The notes under the pieces were generated by a model. It was not told where the DNA came from and searched no databases. It saw only the letters and a list, made by a program, of their open reading frames with translations. DNA of 64,000 bases. Source: Symbiodinium natans (lineage: Eukaryota > Sar > Dinophyceae > Suessiales > Symbiodiniaceae). The stretch is taken from contig CAJNDS010002457.1 of NCBI GenBank assembly GCA_905221605.1, forward strand, positions 248,001 to 312,000, read 5' to 3'. Positions 57,377-64,000 of the stretch are shown here, in pieces (within the stretch, counting starts at the first letter, position 1; each line of letters opens with the position of its first letter). Position numbers and translations under genes: made by a program.

Positions 57377-57648
57377 TGTTCTGGCTCTAAAGCCCTAAAC
57401 CTTGAAGCTGCTCAAAGCTCTTGAGCCCAAGCGAACGGAAAATGTCGCCCTAAGAGGTCTATCGTACTAGGGTTTAGGGTTTAGGGTTTAGGGTTTAGGG
57501 TTTAGGGTTGTCGGAAACGTCCATTTAATGCGAGCAATGGCTTTTAGGTGCGGAGCGCAAGCATGTCGGTGTCAAGAAGGTAAGAGGACGGTGGTCTAGA
57601 GCAGGCATGCGGCATGTGGCTAGTTCTATGATGGTTCCTAAGCCGTAA

Positions 57649-57755
57649 ACCCTAAACCCTAAACCCTAAACCCTAAACCCTAAGCCCTAAACCCTAAACC
57701 CTAAACCCTAAACCCTAAACCCTAAACCCTAAACCCCAAACCCTAAACCCTAGAC
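57649..57755 (+). repeat. (CCCTAAA)n array
   Basis: About 15 units, ending shortly before ATCAG| of the next candidate exon. Confidence 0.95.
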
Positions 57756-57765
57756 CCTGCATCAG

Positions 57766-57810
57766 GCTGGCGATGCTGGAGGCCGAGGTGGGCCCAGAGA
57801 AGCAGGCCGC
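57766..57810 (+). CDS. Candidate short exon
   Basis: ATCAG| then LAMLEAEVGPEKQAAG. Likely helical. Family unknown. Confidence 0.3.
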
Positions 57811-57844
57811 TGGGCCTTTTTTTTTTACGGACATTCTCCTGCTA

Positions 57845-57925
57845 GGGTTTAGGGTTTAGGGTTTAGGGTTTAGGATTAGGGTTTAGGGTTTAGGGTTTAG
57901 GGTTTAGAGTTTAGGGTTTAGGGTA
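57845..57925 (-). repeat. (TTTAGGG)n array
   Basis: About 11 units with two variants. Confidence 0.95.
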
Positions 57926-57927
57926 TT

Positions 57928-58095
57928 TGCTTAAGAGCCCCCCAAGCCGCATAAAATAATAGGGTTCAATTAGGGCATACTACTATTTGCCGAAGAACTC
58001 CTCCAAAAAAGTAAAATCATCATCCCTATTTTGCCCTTACAAGGAGGAATATATACATTTTTTGGGTGGGGGTTCTTAAGCAAATAGTTTCGGAA
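57928..58095. repeat. Foldback element, family V copy
   Basis: TATTTGCTTAAGAGCCCCCC ... GGGGGTTCTTAAGCAAATAG, 16 bp almost perfect ends; an internal second copy of ACTATTTGCCGAAGAACTCC. Confidence 0.75.
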
Positions 58096-58598
58096 TGGGT
58101 CGTCAGGAAGGTTGCCTTTCTCTGTCTGCTCTCGGTAATAGGGCTTCTGGAGTTTTTTTTCTAGTTTTATTGTTATTACTTTCGTTTTTCTGGGTTCAGT
58201 GTGTTTGTAGGTTTTTGCGGGTTCATGCGGGTTTAGGACAAGTTTGGGGCATTTAAAGAGCTGGAACCCTGTGTCCCTCCTAAACCCTAAACCCTAACCC
58301 TAAAACCTAAACCCTAAACCCTCAACCCTACACCCTAAACCCTAAACCCTAAAGGCCCGAAACGCCTAACCTTCTCCAGAAGATCGGCTTCGTGGAATGT
58401 TGGGGAACGCTGCATGTCTTACTCCTCCTTGAAACCACCGATAGGGAACCCTGGACCCTTCGATGAGTCCCCGCGGAGTGGATCTGAATTGGTCAGCTCG
58501 GCGGGTGGCCGAAAACACGCTGTTGGAGCCAAATTTCCCAATCCGTTATTTGATTCTTACCCCAAGCCGATATTTGATTCTGATTATAAGGTCCGTTT

Positions 58599-58707
58599 TG
58601 GGATGTTACAATGTTCCCACTTATACTAGCAGTCCTTAATCGGGATGAGAATAGGGGGTACTATATAATCCCTACTAAGGGCTGTTAGTATGAGGGTGAA
58701 CTTCCCA
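58599..58707. repeat. Foldback element, family III copy 3
   Basis: GGGATGTTACAATGTTCCCA / CTTATACTAGCAGTCCTTAA and TACTAAGGGCTGTTAGTATG / AACTTCCCAA. Confidence 0.75.
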
Positions 58708-58746
58708 AATTCTTTCCTCTTTGTTTTAACATATGCCAGGGGCCCT

Positions 58747-58862
58747 AACCCTCAGCCCTAAACCGTAAACCCTAAACCCTAAGCCCTAAACCCTAAACCC
58801 CAAACCCTAAACCCTAAACCCTAAACCCTAAACCCTAAACCCTAAACCCTAAACCCTAAACC
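58747..58862 (+). repeat. (CCCTAAA)n array
   Basis: About 15 units. Confidence 0.95.
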
Positions 58863-58879
58863 GCGTCCCTGGCTCAAAG

Positions 58880-58968
58880 CGCATGCCGAGGCTGAGGAGG
58901 CGGCTCTTGAGGCCCAGAGGGCGTCGGAGCTTGCACAGGCCCAGGCGCGGAACATGTGGGTGGTCCGG
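58880..58968 (+). CDS. Candidate exon, Ala/Glu-rich helix
   Basis: CTCAAAG| then HAEAEEAALEAQRASELAQA then QARNMWVVR and a GTAGTT donor. Looks like coiled coil. Family unknown. Confidence 0.4.
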
Positions 58969-58985
58969 GTAGTTCTCCAAATTCC

Positions 58986-59044
58986 GGTTTAGGGTTTAGG
59001 GTTTAGGGTTTAGGGTTTAGGGTTTAGGGTTTAGGGTTTAGGGT
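58986..59044 (-). repeat. (TTTAGGG)n array
   Basis: About eight perfect units; a second short array starts at the A-run|GGG junction near 59072. Confidence 0.95.
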
Positions 59045-59414
59045 TTTCTCCTGGCAGTTGTTCGCAGTCCAGTTGCAAAAAGGGTTTGGGGTTTGGGGTT
59101 TAAGGTCCCTTCCTGCTGCAAAAATGGTCCCTGTCTGGGGACCTTTGTTTTAAGGGTGCCGTAAGAACTCTATAAAGGGGACCCAGAAAGGGACCCGATA
59201 AGTAGGCTAGGGCCCCTTTCTTGGGGTACTTGTAGCTTACTTTGTCCTGCTTCCTAAACCCCCCCAAATCCTCCAAGTCCTCTTACATTTGGGTTCCTGA
59301 ACTTGCACTAAGTTATCAAAAGCGAGTATTTTCAGTGAACAAGTGTACAAATCATGTCAGCTCGTGAACCTTAAGACCCTGAACCCTCAAATCCTGATCC
59401 AACCCTGAACCTGA

Positions 59415-59560
59415 AACCCTAAACCCTAAACCCTAAACCCTAAACCCTAAACCCTAAACCCTAAACCCTAAACCCTAAACCCTAAACCCTAAACCCTAAA
59501 CCCTAAACCCTAAACCCTAAACCTTAAACCCTAAACCCTGAACCCTGAACCTTTGAACCC
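59415..59560 (+). repeat. (CCCTAAA)n array
   Basis: About 18 units with variants at the end. Confidence 0.95.
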
Positions 59561-59654
59561 AGAAGGCTGTTTCTGTTTCGGGATTGGGAGCTGTTGTTTG
59601 AGGCCTCTGCCTGTGATCTTCAGGGCAGCTGAAGGTTGCAGATACTTAGCTGGG

Positions 59655-59690
59655 TTTAGGGTTTAGGGTTTAGGGTTTAGGGTTTAGGGG
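59655..59690 (-). repeat. (TTTAGGG)n array
   Basis: Five units. Confidence 0.9.
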
Positions 59691-59822
59691 CTCAGCTCGG
59701 TAGGCCCTGGGGATATTTGTGTATGTTCCCTTGCTGGGCGTAAGGGGGTCATATTGGGGACTCGTTTTCAGCGGGGTTTAAGGCACCGAAGAAGAGTCGA
59801 GGGTTTAGGGTTTGGGGTTGAG

Positions 59823-59938
59823 GCCCTAAACCCTAAACCCTAAACCCTAAACCCTAAACCCTAAACCCTAAACCCTAAACCCTAAACCCTAAACCCTAAA
59901 CCCTAAACCCTAAACCCTAAACCCTAAACCCTAAACTC
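59823..59938 (+). repeat. (CCCTAAA)n array
   Basis: About 16 perfect units. From 60070 to 61130 I see no supported gene. Confidence 0.95.
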
Positions 59939-61137
59939 TCAACCCCGGATGGCAAAACAAAACCCAAGACACTCGGGCGGCAGGCGCTCCTGAGGTCCCT
60001 GGATGCTTTCGAAGATTCTTGGCCTTGCCAAGAAGCTTGTGTTGAGGGTTTAGGGTTTAGGGTTTAGGGTTTAGGACGCCTAAGCCCCAAACCCCAAACC
60101 CTGAACCCTAAACCCCCAAACCCCTACTCCCCAATCGCGACCTCAGTTCCTTCATCCCCCAGTGCCGAGTTCTAGCCCCCCAAGACAGAAAGGGGCATTT
60201 TCCCAAAACAGCTGCAAGGTTCAGGGTTTACAGAATGTCCGAGGCTATACAGCAAACATAATCGACTCCCTCAAAAGGACCACCCACAAAAGGGCATCCT
60301 GAATTGTATGAGATACCCCTCATATCGGAAGTCGTGGTGCAAAACCATCGTCTCCTAAGTATCGTCTCCTAAGTATCGTCTCCTTAGGAAGACGGCTTTG
60401 TTATTGTTACTATAAGGCAGCCAGGGATGTATGAGCATTTTTTTTGGTGGTTCTAAGGGGGGTTATGGAACGGTGATGGCTCGAGCGTGGGAGCGGGATC
60501 CCAAACAAAGGATGGTCCGGAAGACTGCAGCTTGGCTTGACCAGGAGTTCTAGATGGAACCTGGAAATCCGAACTCCCAAGCGGCAAACGCAAGAGCATA
60601 GATAGCTGCTGGCTTTGTTTACTCTTTAGGGGCCTTAATGATTAGAATAGGGATTTGAGTATAGTATAGTTTGATATATAGGGACCGCAAGGGAATAACA
60701 TGAGTAATTCTTCAGACCCCTATATTGGATGGACGGGAGGGGTTGACCTAAGTCATGGGCAACCTCTTTTGCAGTATGCCCCTTGTCATTGTGCAGGGTA
60801 CCAAAGAAGAAAGAGAACAGGAACCCAGAAACCCCCTTAGCCCTAAAAAACTCTAAAAACCCCAAAACCATAAAGACCCTAAACCCTGAAAAATGTGGAC
60901 CAACCCCCTTGGACGAACTACCACGACTTTGTGAGAAGTGAGGCTGGCAGGGGGACGCGACCGAGACGGCACATGACCCGGGTCAAGGCACTGCCGGTGA
61001 CTTCTCAAGGAGCCTGTGTGTTGTGCTGCTGGTGTGCCTAAGGGGTGTATCCCCTTCTTCACTCACGTGGGTCACCTTCATAGGTCCTGAAGTCCACCTC
61101 AATCCCGCAAGAGCCCCCAACCATGGGTGGGTGTTGT

Positions 61138-61235
61138 GATGTCTCTCCCCTTATACTAACAGTCCCTAATATGGAGTATAGCACCCCCTATTATCATCCC
61201 TACTAAGGACTGTTAGTATAAGGGGGCACATCCCG
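61138..61235. repeat. Foldback element, family III copy 4
   Basis: CTCCCCTTATACTAACAGTC and CTACTAAGGACTGTTAGTAT + AAGGGGGCACATCCC: the cleanest arms of the family. Confidence 0.85.
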
Positions 61236-61333
61236 GGGTGGGTGGCATGTTGCCCCAGAGGCACTGCTCTGCGAGTCGTTTTCATGCAAAGGTCAATCCG
61301 CTACAACCCTCAACCCCAAACCCTCAACCAACA

Positions 61334-61440
61334 ATGCCCTTGGCGCCAGGTGGCAGCACGTCGTCTGTCGACAACGACACGGCTACAACAGAGCTGCCAC
61401 AGGAGCCCACCCCTGTGGGCGGCGGATCTCTCTTGGGGTG
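61334..61440 (+). CDS. Candidate coding segment, low-complexity
   Basis: MPLAPGGSTSSVDNDTATTE then LPQEPTPVGGGSLLG. Thr/Pro/Gly-rich; could be a disordered exon. A second acidic open stretch lies at about 61843-61955 (DHQQEGERETPLEVFPATDD...). Both are weak. Confidence 0.25.
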
Positions 61441-62172
61441 TTTAGGGTCTAGGGTTTTGGGGTTTAGGGTTTTCAACATGCCTGGCATCTCTGAGTCCCA
61501 GCTGCAAACAAAAGGTTTTTGTGGACGCCCTTTGAAGGGCTTTTCCCGAGCCCGGGTTGTGGCCAGGCCGCCCCCTTGCCCCCCTTTTGCATGCAGAGGT
61601 TATTTGTTCACCGCCTCCCCGGTGTCGTTCGGCCAGGTTTTCGGTCTGAGTAGGGTGTAGTTTCCATACCTAAATGGTAGGGGCTTCTGGGACGAAACGA
61701 TGCTGTGGGCCATCCCATGATCCCACACCTCTAGCCCCCCCAGGCAAGATTCATGGGTAACATTAATTGGGCTGAGTTATCCCTAAATAGCCTTAATCCT
61801 GGGGGGGGGGTAGTTTTCGCGGGGGTAGTAGGGGAACCCATGAAAGATCACCAGCAGGAGGGGGAGCGAGAGACGCCCTTGGAAGTGTTTCCAGCCACAG
61901 ACGATGAGGAGGCGACTTTGGGGGGTGGGGAAGCGTGCCATTCTTGGAAGGAAAGGTTTAGGGTTTAGGGTTTGGGGTTTGGGGTTTAGGGTTTAGGGTT
62001 TAGGGTTTTGGGGGTGCTTACGGGGTCGAGTGGCGTAGAATTTTCAGGGCTCATGGGGGGTTAGAGCTCGGGGGGTTCGGTACCATGGCGCCCAGACGGC
62101 ACAGCGCACCTTCCCAAACCTTGTGACCCCGAGCTGCGTCGGGCTCCGAATGATTGTTGTAATCTTCCTAAA

Positions 62173-62385
62173 CCCGAAACCCTAAACCCTAAACCCTAAA
62201 CCCTAAACCCCAAACCCTAAACCCTAAACCCGAAACCCTAATCTTCTGGCTCTGGTATCCCAGAACGGTCTCAGGAGGTAGATGACGCGGCGCGGAAGGC
62301 GCGTGGGTGCCCCCGCCGTGCCCGAACCCTAAACCCTAAACCCTAAACCCTAAACCCTAAACCCTAAACCCTACACCCTAAACCC
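62173..62385 (+). repeat. Two (CCCTAAA)n arrays
   Basis: 62173-62240 (irregular) and 62327-62385. Confidence 0.9.
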
Positions 62386-62472
62386 CAGGGACTAGGAGAG
62401 GCAGTTAGTTCCTGGATCTGCTTGGGGTGCCGTTTCCAGCTTGGCTGCCTTCAGGAGCAGCAGTTAGCGTTT

Positions 62473-62680
62473 GAACCCTAAACCCTAAACCCTAAACCCG
62501 AAACCCTAAACCCTAAACCCTAAACCCTAAACCCTAAACCCTAAACCCTAAACCCTAAACCCTAAACCCTAAACACTAAAACCCTAAACCCTAAACCCTA
62601 AACCCTAAACCCTAAACCCTAAACCCTAAACCCTAAACCCTAAACCCTAAACCCTAAACCCTAAACCCTAAACCCTACAC
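62473..62680 (+). repeat. (CCCTAAA)n array
   Basis: About 29 units, one of the longest, with one AAACACTAAAACCC slip near 62570. Confidence 0.95.
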
Positions 62681-62778
62681 CGACTGTGGGTATGGAGAAT
62701 CTGCGTCAGCATGCCCAAGACCTAGGCCTAGGTAACACCATGACCTCAGAGCCCCAATGCTACCTTCCCAATGAATCC

Positions 62779-62925
62779 CTAAACCCTAAACCCTAAACCC
62801 TAAACCCTAAACCTTAAACCCTACGCCCTAAACCCTAAACCCTAAACCCTAAACCCTAAACCCTAAACCCTAAACCCTAAACCCTAAACCCTAAACCCTA
62901 AACCCTAAACCCTAAACCCTAAACC
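62779..62925 (+). repeat. (CCCTAAA)n array
   Basis: About 20 units. Confidence 0.95.
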
Positions 62926-63469
62926 TCGTACGAAGGTCTTAAGGCATACTGGAATTCGTGCTTTGATTGAAGGGGTATTGAAGATTGGGGATCTTCGGCA
63001 ACGAGCTCGCTTGTTGAAGTTCGTGGAAACACGTGCGCTGCACCTGTGCAGGCACTGAACTCTCTAATGGGTGTCCCGGACCAGAGCAGCAACAGCTACG
63101 TGCACCTTGGCGTCACACATAAATCCCTTAACCCCTGAACCCAAAACCCAAGCAAATCCCTTATTCCAGGTACTTCTAGAATGTGCATGGCTTGTGTGAG
63201 CGGGAGGCTTAAGCGCAAGCCCTTAATCCCCTTCAGGACGTTCTGTAGCATCGCGAGATACACAAATGATGGGTGTGTACTGTTGTGATCATCCTGGTTC
63301 CAGCTAATTACGGCGACGACCCTTGCAATGTTGCTTTTTGTCACAAACATCCTGGTCGTTCGGAGAGCGCCGCGTATGCCAGTGTGAGAGTCGAAGATTC
63401 CGCTTCTACTTGGGGACTTTGTGCAGACATGACAGCATTTGTATGTGTAAATAGAAGGCTGTCTTGAAT

Positions 63470-63545
63470 GAATGTATATATACACGTATGTATGTATGTA
63501 TGTATGTATGGATGTATGGATGTATGTATGGATGTATGTATACAA
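63470..63545. repeat. (GTAT)n microsatellite
   Basis: ATGTATGTATGTATGTATGG-type tetramers. From 62940 to 63460 open frames exist on both strands with no motif. Confidence 0.9.
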
Positions 63546-63655
63546 ACATACCTGTAGATGGGCGAGTTCCGTCCCTAGCATTCTTCTTCTAGTTGTTTTG
63601 CATGGAGAAGTCTCAAGACTCGGATGACGCCTCTCGAGGCCTTCTATGAGCAGTG

Positions 63656-63832
63656 ATTTAGGCCCTTAATATGGTCCCTTACCTCCTTTAAAGGGTCCTG
63701 ATGTATGGGCCCTTGGGTTGTGTAGGGTATAAACCCTAAACCCTAAACTCTAAACCCTAAACCCTAAACCCCAAACCCTAAAGTCTAAACCCTAAACCCG
63801 TTTTTAAAGGGCCCTTATGCTAAGGGACCTTG
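63656..63832. repeat. Foldback element split by a telomere array
   Basis: Arms GGCCCTTAATATGGTCCCTTA and TTAAAGGGCCCTTATGCTAA + GGGACC. The centre (63731-63800) is a (CCCTAAA)n array. Confidence 0.75.
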
Positions 63833-63930
63833 CAACTAGTCTTAGAGGCCCGTCGGCCTGCACGTGGCAGCGCAGCAGCTCCTCGCAGACCCATCCAGCA
63901 CCGGACCTCTGCAACTTGGCCTTCGACTTT

Positions 63931-63985
63931 TAGGTTTAGGGTTCAGGGTTTAGGGTTTAGGGTTTAGGGTTTAGGGTTTAGGGTA
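63931..63985 (-). repeat. (TTTAGGG)n array
   Basis: About seven units near the window end. Confidence 0.95.
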
Positions 63986-64000
63986 GTTTAGCGTTTACGG

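Overview
The window looks like nuclear DNA of a dinoflagellate, most likely a suessialean or Symbiodiniaceae-type genome; the species cannot be named from the sequence. The grounds are: (1) protein-coding segments come as short exons (about 33-300 nt) that join in frame only with GT, GC or GA donors and AG|G acceptors, the splice habit known from dinoflagellates; (2) several introns are short palindromic elements with target-site duplications (introners); (3) the deduced proteins (IP5Pase-like, PAS-like sensor, single-KH proteins) resemble dinoflagellate versions. All splice sites were placed by hand, so allow a few bases of error.

The overwhelming feature is interstitial plant-type telomere repeat, CCCTAAA or TTTAGGG and its variants, in roughly a hundred short arrays in both orientations, 100-500 bp apart. 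This is not a chromosome end: orientation flips constantly and exons lie between arrays. Many arrays are the bodies of introns.

Layout. 1-4.6 kb: arrays, T-rich low-complexity DNA and two candidate exons. 4.66-10.26 kb, + strand: an inositol-polyphosphate-5-phosphatase-like gene in about 11 small exons. 10.65-20.01 kb: a complete retroelement, related to Penelope-like elements with an upstream GIY-YIG endonuclease, bounded by identical 302-bp direct repeats and a 7-bp target duplication, with four ORFs and a motif-repeat array at its 3' end. 20.5-21.4 kb: the end of an unrecognised gene. 21.4-29 kb: arrays, AT-rich DNA and isolated possible exons. 29.04-34.0 kb: a TrmA/TRMT2-like tRNA methyltransferase gene whose third intron seems to hold a same-strand KH-domain gene (29.75-31.4 kb). 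36-38.9 kb: exons of an unrecognised gene and weak minus-strand exons. 39.3-44.15 kb: a well-resolved gene of about 14 exons for a multi-pass membrane protein with a PAS-like sensor part. 44.2-64 kb: arrays, foldback elements, an AGGGCC hexamer minisatellite and scattered single exons, including a terminal exon near 52.2 kb and a two-exon join at 52.6-53.1 kb.

The host genes share no evident pathway. The retroelement ORFs plausibly work together: ORF1 (coiled coil, PCNA-binding-like motif) and ORF2 (endonuclease) are in one frame separated only by a TGA-CTA-G readthrough-type stop, and ORF3 (reverse transcriptase) overlaps ORF2 in the -1 frame. No rRNA, tRNA or CRISPR was recognised; no promoter or terminator could be supported.
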